From the NCBI RefSeq assembly GCF_016863655.1, contig NZ_BOPH01000029.1, positions 1-42,526 on the forward strand: a stretch of 42,526 nt of DNA, in the 5' to 3' direction. Below, piece after piece: positions 16,686 to 25,245 of this stretch (position 1 is the first letter of the stretch; every line of letters begins with the position of its first letter). Source of the DNA: Virgisporangium ochraceum (GTDB taxonomy: Bacteria > Actinomycetota > Actinomycetes > Mycobacteriales > Micromonosporaceae). The position numbers and the translations under genes were made by a program. The notes under the pieces were generated by a model. That model was not told the origin of the DNA and did not search any database. It saw nothing but the letters and a program-made list of their open reading frames with translations.

Positions 16686-17618
16686 TCAGGGCGACGGCGG
16701 TACCAGCGGCACCACGTCACCCATGAACCGTTCGAGCTGGCGCTCGGCGTCGGCGAGGGGCCAGATGAACAGCTGACCGATGCCGGCGGCGGCGTAGGCC
16801 CGGACGACCGCGGCGCACCGCTCGGCCGGGCCGACCAGCAGTCTGCCGGCCAGCGCGTCGACCGGCCGGTTCAGCATGGTGGCGAGCGCGCGGAGGTGCG
16901 TCTCGCGCTCGCGCTCGTCGTCGGTGACGTAGGTCCACATCGTCGCCAGCGCACAGGGGAGGTCGTCGATCGTCCGCCCCGTGCGGGACAGCTCCACGGC
17001 CAGCGTCGCGCGGGCGTCCACGACCCGCTCCGGCGTGGTGTTGTAGGCCGACGCCAGCCAGCCGTCACCGAGGCGGGCAACCCTCCGCAGGCCGGCCTCC
17101 GATCCCCAGCTGGCCAGCCAGATCGGCGGCCCGTCGGCGCGGGCGGGATGCGGACGCAGCGCCCCGTCGGTCGAGTAGAAGCGCCCGTGGAACGGCGGCG
17201 CGCCCGGCGTCAGGTAGGACCGCAGCGCCCGGACCGACTCCTCGAAGCGCGGCCACCGCTCGTCGAAGGGCACCCCGGCGGCCGCGTAGTCACGCGGCGA
17301 CGATCCCGGCCCGACGCCGAGGACCAGCCGCCCACCCGAGACGACGTCCAGGGCCGCCGCCGCCTTGGCCAGCGCGGCCGGCCCCCGGACCACCGGCAGC
17401 GCGACGGTCGTGGCCAGTCGCAGGTCGGCGCTCGTCCCGGCGACGCTGGCCAGCGCGACGACGGCGTCCAGCCACGGCCGCTGGAAGACCAGATGGTCGT
17501 TGGCGGTGACCGCCGCGTACCCGAGCCGGTGCGCCGCCGCGACGTAGGACACCAGCGTGCCCGGTCGCCAGCCCGCGCCGTCGAGGTCGAGGAGGGGCAG
17601 ATGGGCGCCGTACCGCAT
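16686..17618 (-). CDS. LLM class flavin-dependent oxidoreductase
   Basis: 310 aa bacterial luciferase-like (TIM-barrel) oxidoreductase, probably using F420 given the host group. Typical blocks are AAVTANDHLVFQRP, ATTVALPVVRGPAALAKAAAALDVVSGGRLVLGVGPGSSP (residues about 70-105, quoted by LVLGVGPGSSP) and RLGDGWLASAYNTTPE. ATG 17618 is chosen; a GTG three codons upstream (17627) is possible. The substrate is unknown. It is in tandem with the GNAT gene upstream (34-bp gap). Confidence 0.87.
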   Translation of the reverse strand: MRYGAHLPLLDLDGAGWRPGTLVSYVAAAHRLGYAAVTANDHLVFQRPWLDAVVALASVAGTSADLRLATTVALPVVRGPAALAKAAAALDVVSGGRLVLGVGPGSSPRDYAAAGVPFDERWPRFEESVRALRSYLTPGAPPFHGRFYSTDGALRPHPARADGPPIWLASWGSEAGLRRVARLGDGWLASAYNTTPERVVDARATLAVELSRTGRTIDDLPCALATMWTYVTDDERERETHLRALATMLNRPVDALAGRLLVGPAERCAAVVRAYAAAGIGQLFIWPLADAERQLERFMGDVVPLVPPSP

Positions 17619-17651
17619 GACCGGCACCGTACCGTCACCGGCCCGACCCGG

Positions 17652-18308
17652 TCACAGACCGAACATCGCGGCGGTCTCGGGAGACAGGCCGGTGACGGCG
17701 CAACCCCGCGACGACCGGGTCCAGTCGGCGCGCCGCAGCGTGAGGTTGACCTGCTCGACCCGTCTTCCCTCGGCCGCCCGGGTCGTGGTGCCGTTGTCGC
17801 GGTAACCCATCGCGCGCGAGACGCCCAGTGAGGCGTGGTTCGTGGTCCAGGCCGCCGTGTCGGCGCGCTCGGCGTCCAGCCCGTCGAAGGCCAGATGCAG
17901 GACCGCCTCACGCATCGCCTTGCCGTGCCCGGCGCCCTGGAAGCGTCGGCCGACCCACGAGCCGGTCGACACCGTCCGCGTCACCGCGAAGTGCTGGGCA
18001 CCGATCTCCTGGACCCCGACGAGGTCCCCGTCGACCCGCGCGGCGAGCATCAGGTTCCACTTCTCGGGCCGCCAGTCCGCGAACGCCGCCCAGAAGTAGC
18101 GGAGGAACCGGCGCTCGGCCTCCGGCGAGGCGACGTCCTCCCATCCACCGACGGGAATGCGGGGAAGGTACTGGTTCTGCGGGTCGTAGATGCCGTCGGC
18201 GGCGAGCCGGGCGAGCGGCTCCAACGCGTCCCCGTCCGGTACGAACAGTTCCACGAGGGGCGTGCGGACTCCGACCCCGAGCACGGGCCACAGATCGGCG
18301 AGCGGCAT
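17652..18308 (-). CDS. GNAT acetyltransferase (RimJ/RimL or Rv0802c-like)
   Basis: 218 aa GNAT protein of the RimJ/RimL type. The pyrophosphate-binding loop is GSWVGRRFQGAGHGKAMREAV, and the later block TNHASLGVSRAMGYRDNG fits the end of the GNAT fold. The N-terminus resembles the succinyl-CoA-using Rv0802c group (RLAADGIYDPQNQYLPR). The acyl donor and acceptor are therefore not fixed. It sits in a same-strand run with the LLM and alpha/beta hydrolase genes. Confidence 0.85.
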   Translation of the reverse strand: MPLADLWPVLGVGVRTPLVELFVPDGDALEPLARLAADGIYDPQNQYLPRIPVGGWEDVASPEAERRFLRYFWAAFADWRPEKWNLMLAARVDGDLVGVQEIGAQHFAVTRTVSTGSWVGRRFQGAGHGKAMREAVLHLAFDGLDAERADTAAWTTNHASLGVSRAMGYRDNGTTTRAAEGRRVEQVNLTLRRADWTRSSRGCAVTGLSPETAAMFGL

Positions 18309-18327
18309 GCACCCATGATGACCGCCG

Positions 18328-19059
18328 TCAGCCGGACGGGTCCCGGATCCACCGGTCGACGCGGTCGGCCACCCGTTCCCACCCCGCGTCGAGCATCATG
18401 TCGTGACCCGCGCCGGCGAAGATCTCGGCCTCGGTCCGGTAGGCGCGGGCGGTGCGCCGCACTTCGTCGACGGTGATCAGCCCGTCCCGCTCCGCGCCCA
18501 GGACGAGCATCGGGTCGGCGACCCGTCGGGGTCGCGGCAACGCCAGCGCGAGCATGTCGAGATACGCGAGGTACGACTCGTCCTGCAGGCGGGCGCCGCA
18601 CGCGTCGACGATCGGCTGGGGTGTGTCGGCCGTGAAGAACAGCGCGCGTACCAGCGCGGGAGAGCCGATCAGCGGACGCAGGCTGAGAAGCCCGTTCGCC
18701 TTCGCGAAGAGCAGCGGATGCCGTACGGCCACCCGCGCCGTGATGCCGGCCGCCCCGCCCGGCGGAACGGATGCCAGCAGTACACCGGCTGCGGCCCGGT
18801 GACGCTCGAGGTACTTCTGCACCACGAACCCGCCCATCGAATGTCCCACCAGAACCGGAGCCTCGGTGAACCCGGTCACCGCGTCGGCGACGTCGTCGAC
18901 GTACTCCCGGATCCGGTGCCAGATGCGTCCCGGCCGCTGGTCGTGGCCACGCAACCGCACGGTGCGCACGTCATGGCCACGCTCGCCGAGGTAGCGGGCG
19001 AACTCCTCCCAGCACCAGGGCCCGTGCCAGGCGCCGTGCACGAGCAGGATCGCCGCCAT
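18328..19059 (-). CDS. alpha/beta hydrolase
   Basis: 243 aa alpha/beta hydrolase. It shows LLVHGAWHGPWCW (oxyanion hole), the nucleophile elbow VLVGHSMGGFV with Ser74, the acid in LVLGAERDGLI and the catalytic His in GAGHDMML. ATG 19059 is chosen; reading further upstream in frame leads through the palindrome at 19105-19159 into the gene remnant next to it, which has no ribosome site. The substrate is unknown; it resembles esterase/salicylate-esterase-like members. Confidence 0.88.
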   Translation of the reverse strand: MAAILLVHGAWHGPWCWEEFARYLGERGHDVRTVRLRGHDQRPGRIWHRIREYVDDVADAVTGFTEAPVLVGHSMGGFVVQKYLERHRAAAGVLLASVPPGGAAGITARVAVRHPLLFAKANGLLSLRPLIGSPALVRALFFTADTPQPIVDACGARLQDESYLAYLDMLALALPRPRRVADPMLVLGAERDGLITVDEVRRTARAYRTEAEIFAGAGHDMMLDAGWERVADRVDRWIRDPSG

Positions 19060-19104
19060 GCCCGGCGATCCTAGGCGACCTGTCCCAGTGCCCGGATCAT
19101 GAGT

Positions 19105-19159
19105 GGGTGGGAGGTTATCAACGTCAACAAGCGTTCTTGATGTTGATAACCTCCCACCC
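19105..19159. repeat. perfect 18-bp inverted repeat, 19-nt spacer
   Basis: GGGTGGGAGGTTATCAAC (19105-19122) is matched exactly by its reverse complement at 19142-19159. The 19-nt centre itself has TCAA/TTGA complementarity (19124-19127 with 19137-19140). It lies at the exact 3' edge of a coding-like remnant and 45 bp from the alpha/beta hydrolase start. It is similar in design to the repeat at 12169-12220 but not in sequence. Confidence 0.8.
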
Positions 19160-19161
19160 AT

Positions 19162-19338
19162 CTTGATGCGGTTGATGCCGCCCCGCAGGTCCGGGTCGCC
19201 GATCAGGAAGCTGAACTCGCGCGGGATGCCGAGGCTGCCCCTGTCGTCGGCCGACCGCGTGGTCGAGTCGATCTCGGTGTCGCCGGCGAACGCCCCGAAG
19301 TAGGCGGTCGAATGCCCCGACGCGCCGCCCGGGGCGGG
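19162..19338 (-). pseudogene. coding-like remnant, family not recognised
   Basis: Read on the minus strand directly after the nucleotidyltransferase stop, this 177-bp stretch encodes about 59 residues without a stop. It includes HSTAYFGAFAGDTEID, SADDRGSLGIPREFSFLIGD and PDLRGGINRIKM. All but one or two of its codons end in G or C, the strong coding signature seen in the real genes here. It has no start codon of its own and runs into the palindrome. I read it as an internal or C-terminal piece of a gene cut at both ends. No family is recognised. Confidence 0.45.
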
Positions 19339-19815
19339 TCAGCGCGCCGGGGCCAGCCCTTCCATCGCCCGGATGTCGACCAGGTCCTTCGGCCGTCCCA
19401 GCTCCCGCTTGTACGCGAGGACGTACTCCAGCCGGACGAACCGCAGGCCACCGATGAGGTCCGCGCCGTCGATGAGCTCGTCGGTGTCCTGCAGCGGTGC
19501 GAACCACCGGGCGTACACCTCGATCCGGCCGCCCCAGAGGTGCATGGTCGGGTCCCCGCTGATCCCTCCGGACCGCGGCACGCCGATGGTCCGCGCGCGC
19601 TCCCACGCCGATCCCCTGGCGACGATGTCGAGGTCGCCGATGTCGCACCGCAGTCCCCACGCGAGCAGCGGCCCACTGCCGAAGATCGCGAAGTCGTGGC
19701 TGTCGAATCCGAGACAGATCAGACGCTGGAGCAGCGGATGTTCGAGGAGACCGGCGGATGCGGCGTGTCCGGCCGCCGCTGGCGGTCGCCCCGAGAGGGG
19801 ACATAGTGGGTCCAT
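19339..19815 (-). CDS. nucleotidyltransferase-fold protein
   Basis: 158 aa protein with a compact nucleotidyltransferase fold. It shows FAIFGSGPLLAWGL followed by the acidic metal motif DIGDLDIVARG (Asp58, Asp61, Asp63), and ends with RELGRPKDLVDIRAME, typical of AbiEii/UPF0158-like and LinA-type proteins. ATG 19815 has a perfect GGAGGTG ribosome site six bases upstream. It is divergent from the acyltransferase gene. A toxin role like that of AbiEii is possible, but no antitoxin gene is adjacent. Confidence 0.72.
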   Translation of the reverse strand: MDPLCPLSGRPPAAAGHAASAGLLEHPLLQRLICLGFDSHDFAIFGSGPLLAWGLRCDIGDLDIVARGSAWERARTIGVPRSGGISGDPTMHLWGGRIEVYARWFAPLQDTDELIDGADLIGGLRFVRLEYVLAYKRELGRPKDLVDIRAMEGLAPAR

Positions 19816-19868
19816 TTCGTCACCTCCGTCCCTTTCTGTTCATACCCTGGCGGTGGGGACCCGGCTAC

Positions 19869-19895
19869 GTCCGCGTGAAGTAACCTCACGTGGAC
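19869..19895. promoter_or_regulatory. inverted repeat in divergent promoter
   Basis: GTCCGCGTGA (19869-19878) and TCACGTGGAC (19886-19895) are reverse complements apart from one position, with a 7-nt centre. They lie between two divergent starts (19815 and 19996). It is a candidate operator for an unknown regulator. Confidence 0.4.
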
Positions 19896-19995
19896 CAGTC
19901 CGGGTGCAACCTCGTGCCGAGGTCAGGGCGTCCTAGGAACGGAACGCGTCCGAGACCACCACGCCACCGTCCGAGTCCGCCGCCAGGGAGACCTC

Positions 19996-22170
19996 GTGGT
20001 CGTCGCCACCAGGAGCGTTCAGCGGACCGGCGTGCCCTCACCGCGGTCACCGCAGCGACCCTCCGCGGGCTCCACGCAGCGGGCCCCCGCCTGGTTCCGG
20101 CCCGACATCGAGGGTCTGCGCGCGGTCGCCGTGCTGCTCGTCGTGCTCTACCACGCCGGCGTACCGGGCATCCCGGGCGGCTTCGTCGGCGTCGACGTGT
20201 TCTTCGTGATCTCCGGGTTCCTCATCACGCAGCTGCTCCTGCGCGAGCTGGCCAGGTCCGGCGAGATCTCCATCCCGGGCTTCTACGCCCGGCGGTTCGT
20301 CCGGTTGCTCCCGGCCGCCTCGGTGGTGCTGGTCGCGACGCTCGTGGCGGCCTGGGTGTGGATGCCACCGGTCCGCTTCCGGGGGATCGCCGTCGACGCG
20401 TTGTTCACCGTCGGGTACGCGATGAACTACCGCCTCGCCGTCGAGGGCACCGACTACCTGGCGTCGGCACAGACGCCCTCGCCGCTGCAGCACTTCTGGT
20501 CACTGGCGGTCGAGGAGCAGTTCTACGTCGTCTGGCCCCTGCTGATCGGGGTGATCGGCCTGATCTGGGGCCGTACCCGGGGACGCCGCCGTCGCCGTCA
20601 CAGCGCACAGCACCGCCGCACGGTGGTCCCCCACCGGCTGGTCGCCATCCTCGGCGCGGTCATCGTCGTGTCCTTCGCGCTCTCGATCTGGCAGACCGCG
20701 GCCTCCGCCCCGTGGGCCTACTTCGGTGCGCACACCCGGGCCTGGGAGCTGGCCGTCGGCGCCCTCGTCGCCGTGCTCGCCCCGCGGCTGCCCGACGTTC
20801 CGGTGCTGTACGTCGTGGTAGGCCTCGTCGGGCTCGGGTGCGTCGTGGTCGCCGCGGTCCGGTTCGACGCCGGCACGCCGTTCCCCGGCAGCGCCGCGGC
20901 ACTGCCCGTCCTCGGCACCGCCGCCGTCATCGCCACCGGGCACCTCCGCCCGCTGCCGGTGCTGCGGCTGCCCGGGCTGGAGCACATCGGCCGGGTCTCG
21001 TACTCCTGGTACCTGTGGCACTGGCCCGTCCTGATCATCGGGCCCCACGCGCTCGGGGTCGAGCCGGCGCTCGGATGGAACCTGGCCCTGGCCGCCTTCG
21101 CGCTCCTGCTGGCCGCGCTGACGTTGGTGGCCGTGGAGAACCCGGTGCGGCACCGCGGCGTCTTCAAGGTCAGCTCCTGGCGGGGGCTGGGCCTGGGTGT
21201 CGGGCTGTCGGCGTACACAGCGGTCGTCGGCGTCGTGGCCATGACCGTGCCGCTGCGCCAGCTGCCCGTCGGCGAGAACGCCGTCGAGGTCAATGTCGCG
21301 GGTTCGGACGGGGAGGTCGCCGGCTCGGACGCCAGCCGGGCCCTCGGCGAGCTCATCGCGGCCAGCGCGGCCACCACCACCGTCCCCGCGAACCTGACGC
21401 CGTCGCTGGTCGACGCCCCCCGCGACAGCCCTCCCATCTACCCGGACACCTGCCACCGCAGCATCGCCGACGTCGGCATCAAGACGCCCTGTCTGTACGG
21501 GGATCCGGCGGGTACCGCCACGATCGTCCTCTACGGCGACTCCCACGCCGGGCACTGGTTCGACGCCCTGGACGCCATCGCCAAGCAGCGGAAGCTGCGC
21601 CTGGCGGTCGTCACCAAGAGCTCCTGCACGGCCGCCTCGGTGCGGGTCTACGAACCCACCCTGAAGCGGGAGTACGTCGAGTGCCGGCAGTTCCAGGAGG
21701 CCGCCACGGAGTACATCGCCACCCTCGACCCGGTGCTGGTCGTCATGTCGTCCAGCGGTGCCGGCGGCCGGGTCGCATCGGTCGCGGACAGCGGGCAGGA
21801 CCAGGCCTGGGCCAACGGCTGGGCCGCCGCCGTACGGACCGCCGCGGCGACCGGGGCCCGGGTCGTCGTCATCGAGGACACGCCCTGGCCGAAGGGTGAC
21901 GTTCCCGAGTGCCTGTCGGCGAACGCCGCCGCCATCGGCGCCTGCGCCAGCTCACCCGAGCAGGCCATCAGGGTGCCCACCCGCCGCCGGATGGTCGCCG
22001 CCGCCGTCGCCACCGCCGGCGCGACCGTCATCGACCCGACGCCCTGGCTGTGCACCCCCAAGGTCTGCCCGCCGGTGGTGGGCAACCTGCTGGTGTACCG
22101 CGACGGCAGCCACCTGACCACGGCGTACTCGGCCGCCCTCGCACCGGTGCTGGCGGAGAAGCTTCCCTGA
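19996..22170 (+). CDS. OafA/YrhL-like acyltransferase with C-terminal SGNH domain
   Basis: 724 aa two-domain envelope enzyme. The N-terminal acyltransferase-3 domain (about 30-410) has RPDIEGLRAVAVLLVVLYHAG with the catalytic-type His, DVFFVISGFLITQLL, GFYARRFVRLLPAA and HFWSLAVEEQFYVVWP. Ten or more membrane spans follow. The C-terminal SGNH hydrolase domain (about 490-724) has LYGDSHAGHWFDAL (block I) and YRDGSHLTTAYS (Asp/His block). Such fusions O-acetylate cell-wall or secreted glycans, with acyl transfer across the membrane. GTG 19996 has AGGGAG five bases upstream. Confidence 0.92.
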   Translation: MVVATRSVQRTGVPSPRSPQRPSAGSTQRAPAWFRPDIEGLRAVAVLLVVLYHAGVPGIPGGFVGVDVFFVISGFLITQLLLRELARSGEISIPGFYARRFVRLLPAASVVLVATLVAAWVWMPPVRFRGIAVDALFTVGYAMNYRLAVEGTDYLASAQTPSPLQHFWSLAVEEQFYVVWPLLIGVIGLIWGRTRGRRRRRHSAQHRRTVVPHRLVAILGAVIVVSFALSIWQTAASAPWAYFGAHTRAWELAVGALVAVLAPRLPDVPVLYVVVGLVGLGCVVVAAVRFDAGTPFPGSAAALPVLGTAAVIATGHLRPLPVLRLPGLEHIGRVSYSWYLWHWPVLIIGPHALGVEPALGWNLALAAFALLLAALTLVAVENPVRHRGVFKVSSWRGLGLGVGLSAYTAVVGVVAMTVPLRQLPVGENAVEVNVAGSDGEVAGSDASRALGELIAASAATTTVPANLTPSLVDAPRDSPPIYPDTCHRSIADVGIKTPCLYGDPAGTATIVLYGDSHAGHWFDALDAIAKQRKLRLAVVTKSSCTAASVRVYEPTLKREYVECRQFQEAATEYIATLDPVLVVMSSSGAGGRVASVADSGQDQAWANGWAAAVRTAAATGARVVVIEDTPWPKGDVPECLSANAAAIGACASSPEQAIRVPTRRRMVAAAVATAGATVIDPTPWLCTPKVCPPVVGNLLVYRDGSHLTTAYSAALAPVLAEKLP

Positions 22171-22225
22171 ACCGGGGAACCGCCGGCCCAGAGCAGGGCG
22201 TCGCGGCGCGGGAGCACGCGCCGGT

Positions 22226-22501
22226 TCACCGACCGCGGTGGTCGGTGACGTGGCCGTGGGTCCCGACGAGCGGCAGGTCGCGGGCCACGCCGAGGCGGTC
22301 GAGGCGCGGGGACCGGCTGGCTGGGTCGTACCGGCGCAGGTCGCAGGCGTCGGCGGTGGCCCGGGCGGCGATCATCACGGCGGCGTGGACGGTCGGCGCG
22401 TCGGCGAGAGCCAGGAACTCACCGCTCGCGAGGGTGCGGACGGCCGCGACGGAACCGGGTGGGCGCATGGTCACCGCCGCACCGGCAATGAGAACGATCA
22501 T
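22226..22501 (-). CDS. small hypothetical protein
   Basis: 91 aa, starting MIVLIAGAAVTMRPPG and including ALADAPTVHAAVMIAARATADACDL and RRYDPASRSPRLDRLGV. Codons end in G or C at most third positions, so it looks coding. The middle is loosely like the C-terminal half of PIN-domain toxins (Asp-x-x-x-His-x-Ala...YDP), but no catalytic N-terminal Asp motif is present, so this may be a remnant. It lies 48 bp after the oxidoreductase stop on the same strand and has no clear ribosome site. Confidence 0.35.
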   Translation of the reverse strand: MIVLIAGAAVTMRPPGSVAAVRTLASGEFLALADAPTVHAAVMIAARATADACDLRRYDPASRSPRLDRLGVARDLPLVGTHGHVTDHRGR

Positions 22502-22549
22502 GTCAGCGTACGACCCTCCGGCGTCGGGCGCCCGCGGGTGCGCCGCCCG

Positions 22550-23530
22550 TCACGGACCGTCGGTCGTGCGGACGACGAGCTTGCCGCTGACCGCGTTGGT
22601 CTCCATGTCGTGGTGGGCCCGGCGGATCCGGTCGAGGGGGTAGACCGTGGTCGGCCACAGCGCGAAGGTTCCGGCCGCGATCCGGTCGAGGATCGTCTGC
22701 AGGACCGCGGGAGGCAGGTCGGAGGCGTCGCCGCCGTAGGCGCTGAGCCGGACTCCGCGGGGCAGGTAGCCGATGGGGTAGAACTCGGGGACGGTCCACT
22801 CGTTCGACAGCATGCCGGCGAAGCAGACGGTTCCGTGCACCCGCGTGGCGTTCAGGGTGTCGGGCAGGGTGGGCGTGCCGACCAGTTCCAGCGCGGCGTC
22901 GACGCCGTCGGGCGCGATCCGGCGGGCCCGCGCGGCGACGTCGCCGTCGTCGAGGATCGGGTGGTCGACGCCGTGGGCGGCGAGATCGTCGAGCCGGTCG
23001 CGTTGGCGGGTGGTGGCCAGCACCGTGGCGCCGAGGTCGCGGGCCAGGGCGGCGGTGGCGTAGCCGAGTGCCGACGTGCCACCGCGGATCAGGAGGGTCT
23101 GCCCGGCCCGCAGGTCGAGCCCGGTGGTGAGCGACCCGTGGGCGGTCTGCAGGGTCTCCGGCACCGCGCCGAGGACGTCCCACGGCAGGTCGGACCGGAA
23201 CGGGATCACCTGGCCGCGGGGAACCACGGTGTACTCGGCGTAGCCGCCGTCGTACGTGCGTCCCATGCCGCCCATGAGCGCGGCCACCTGCTGGCCGCGC
23301 TCGAGGTCGGTGCCCGGCGCGGCGTCGACAATGCCGACCGCCTCGATGCCGGGCACCACGGGCAGCCGCGCGCCCTCGGCGTAGCCCAGCCGCAGGTGCA
23401 GTTCCGACCGGTTGAGTCCGAACGCCTTCACCGCGATCCGCACCCATCCCGGCCGCGGTTCGGGCACGGGAAGGTCCCGGAGGTGCAGGTTCTCGACGGG
23501 ACCGGGCTGTGTCAACACGACGGCACGCAT
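22550..23530 (-). CDS. zinc-binding-family (quinone-type) alcohol dehydrogenase
   Basis: 326 aa medium-chain dehydrogenase/reductase, quinone oxidoreductase branch. The GroES-like N-terminal domain has GLNRSELHLRLGYAE and PVVPGIEAVGIV; the NADP Rossmann part has LLIRGGTSALGYATAALARDLGATVLATTR (quoted by GGTSALGYA). The catalytic zinc Cys/His set is absent, as expected for this branch. ATG 23530 is chosen over GTG 23536. It is divergent from the MarR gene at 23590 and likely repressed by it through the palindrome between them. Confidence 0.9.
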   Translation of the reverse strand: MRAVVLTQPGPVENLHLRDLPVPEPRPGWVRIAVKAFGLNRSELHLRLGYAEGARLPVVPGIEAVGIVDAAPGTDLERGQQVAALMGGMGRTYDGGYAEYTVVPRGQVIPFRSDLPWDVLGAVPETLQTAHGSLTTGLDLRAGQTLLIRGGTSALGYATAALARDLGATVLATTRQRDRLDDLAAHGVDHPILDDGDVAARARRIAPDGVDAALELVGTPTLPDTLNATRVHGTVCFAGMLSNEWTVPEFYPIGYLPRGVRLSAYGGDASDLPPAVLQTILDRIAAGTFALWPTTVYPLDRIRRAHHDMETNAVSGKLVVRTTDGP

Positions 23531-23558
23531 GCCCACCCCAACTACGTGCCGGGGAACA

Positions 23559-23574
23559 ATATTCCACGGAATAT
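23559..23574. promoter_or_regulatory. MarR-type operator in divergent promoter
   Basis: ATATTCC-AC-GGAATAT is a perfect 16-bp palindrome in the 59-bp gap between the oxidoreductase and MarR starts. A second partly overlapping symmetry (GGAAcaataTTCC) starts at 23553. An A/T-rich palindrome here in high-GC DNA strongly suggests the MarR binding site. Confidence 0.7.
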
Positions 23575-23589
23575 ATGTAGGATCCCGGC

Positions 23590-24063
23590 ATGACGCAGCC
23601 GGAGGACCGGGTCCAGTGGCTCACCGATCTGGTCCGGCTGGAGATCCTGCTCTGGAACCGGGTCGACGCCGGGCTCAAGCGGAGCCACGACCTGCCGTTG
23701 GCGTACTTCGAGGCCCTGCACATGATCTCCCGGTCGCCCGACCGCGGCCTGCGCATCGGCGACCTGGCCACGCTGCTGCGGGTCACCGTCGGTGGCACCA
23801 GCAAGCTGGTCGACCGAATCGGGTCGGCCGGCCTCGTCCGCCGCGTCGCCGACCCGGCCGACCGGCGGGCGAGCCGGATCGTGCTCACCCCGAAGGGCCG
23901 CCGGGCCCTGGCCGCGGCGACCCGGACCTACGCCACCGACCTCGCGGCCACGCTCGACCCGGTGCTCACGGGCAACCAGCAGCAACAGTTCCACGGCCTG
24001 GTCCGGCGCCTCCTCGCCGCGGCCGACCCGATCAGCCCGGAAGAGCGTCCAGAGACCGGATGA
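23590..24063 (+). CDS. MarR family transcriptional regulator
   Basis: 157 aa winged-helix regulator. The helix-turn-helix region is GLRIGDLATLLRVTVGGTSKLVDRI and the wing is RRVADPADRRASRIVLTPKGRR. ATG 23590 follows the operator palindrome by 15 bp. It is divergent from the quinone oxidoreductase, its probable target. The 3' end overlaps the convergent PLP-enzyme gene by 32 bp. Confidence 0.88.
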   Translation: MTQPEDRVQWLTDLVRLEILLWNRVDAGLKRSHDLPLAYFEALHMISRSPDRGLRIGDLATLLRVTVGGTSKLVDRIGSAGLVRRVADPADRRASRIVLTPKGRRALAAATRTYATDLAATLDPVLTGNQQQQFHGLVRRLLAAADPISPEERPETG

Positions 24064-25207
24064 CGTCGTCGACGAGGTCGTCGGTGTCCTCGATGCCGGC
24101 GGACACGCGGACCAGGCCGGGGCTCATCGCGGCGTCACCGAGCTGGTCGGGCCGCAGGATGGCCTGCCACATCGTCGCGGGGTGGACGACCAGGGTCTCG
24201 ACGCTGCCGAGGCTGGCGGCCCGGCGGGCCAGGCGCAGGCCGTCGATGAAGCGGTCGGCAGCGTCGTAGCCGCCGGCGAGCTCCACGCTCACCACGCCGC
24301 CGTAGCCGTCCATCTGCGCGGCCGCGACCCCGTGCGCGGGATGGTCCGGCAGGCCCGGGTAGTGGACCGCCGCGACCGCCGGGTGCGCTCTCATCGCGTG
24401 TGCGAGCGCCAAACCGTTGCTGTTGTGCTGGCGGACCCGCAGCGGCAGGGTCCGGAGTCCCCGCAGCAGCAGCCAGGCGTCGACCGGGCCGAGGACGGCG
24501 CCGGTGATGATGGCCGTGTCCCAGACCCGGTCGAGCACGTCGGCCGGTCCGGCGAGGACACCGGCGGACAGGTCGCTGTGACCACCGAGGTACTTGGTCG
24601 CGCTGTGCCACACCAGGTCCGCCCCGAACGCGAGCGGCCGGCTGTTCACGGGGGTGGCGAACGTGTTGTCGGCGATGGTCAGCGCGCCGGCGTCGCGGGC
24701 CAGCGCGGAGACCGCGCGCAGGTCGGTGATGTCCAGCAGCGGGTTGCTCGGCGACTCCACCAGGACCAGCCGCGTCTCCGGCCGCATCGCCGCCGCGAAC
24801 GCCTCCGTGTCCGTCTGGTCGACCTGCGTGCAGTGCACCCCGAACTTCGGCAGCAGGTTCAGCAGCAGCGAGGGCACGCCGCCGTAGTGCCGTTGCTGCG
24901 CCACGACGTGGTCGCCCGACCGCACCAGCGCGAGCACCGCCGTGGTGATGGTGGCCATGCCGGAGGCGAAGACCATCGCGGTCTCCGCGCCCTCCAGGTC
25001 GGCGAGCACCGAGGCGACCTGGGCGTGGTTCGGGTTCCCGTAGCGCGTGTAGAAGCCGCTGCCGCGCCGTTCCAGCGCGCGCTCGGTGAACTCCTGCGCC
25101 GAGTCCGCCGCGAACGTCGACGACTGGACGATCGGCGGCGACACCGCACCGGCCGCGCGGGGCACCTCCGCGTCTGCGTGAACGGCTCGCGAACTCCACC
25201 CTGTCAT
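24032..25207 (-). CDS. trans-sulfuration PLP enzyme (cystathionine gamma-synthase family)
   Basis: 391 aa, the full length of a Cys/Met metabolism PLP-dependent enzyme. The family blocks are YTRYGNPNHAQVASVLADLEGAE (quoted by YTRYGNPNHAQ), FASGMATITTAVLAL, VESPSNPLLDI, IADNTFATPVNSRPLAFGADLV and the PLP lysine in HSATKYLGGHSD (Lys205). The reaction could be gamma-synthase, gamma-lyase or beta-lyase; sequence alone does not decide. The start MTGWSSRAVHADAE at 25207 matches the family. Confidence 0.9.
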   Translation of the reverse strand: MTGWSSRAVHADAEVPRAAGAVSPPIVQSSTFAADSAQEFTERALERRGSGFYTRYGNPNHAQVASVLADLEGAETAMVFASGMATITTAVLALVRSGDHVVAQQRHYGGVPSLLLNLLPKFGVHCTQVDQTDTEAFAAAMRPETRLVLVESPSNPLLDITDLRAVSALARDAGALTIADNTFATPVNSRPLAFGADLVWHSATKYLGGHSDLSAGVLAGPADVLDRVWDTAIITGAVLGPVDAWLLLRGLRTLPLRVRQHNSNGLALAHAMRAHPAVAAVHYPGLPDHPAHGVAAAQMDGYGGVVSVELAGGYDAADRFIDGLRLARRAASLGSVETLVVHPATMWQAILRPDQLGDAAMSPGLVRVSAGIEDTDDLVDDVIRSLDALPG

Positions 25208-25245
25208 GCCCCCACCCTTCTCTCCCGGTCGCCTGCGGACCCATC

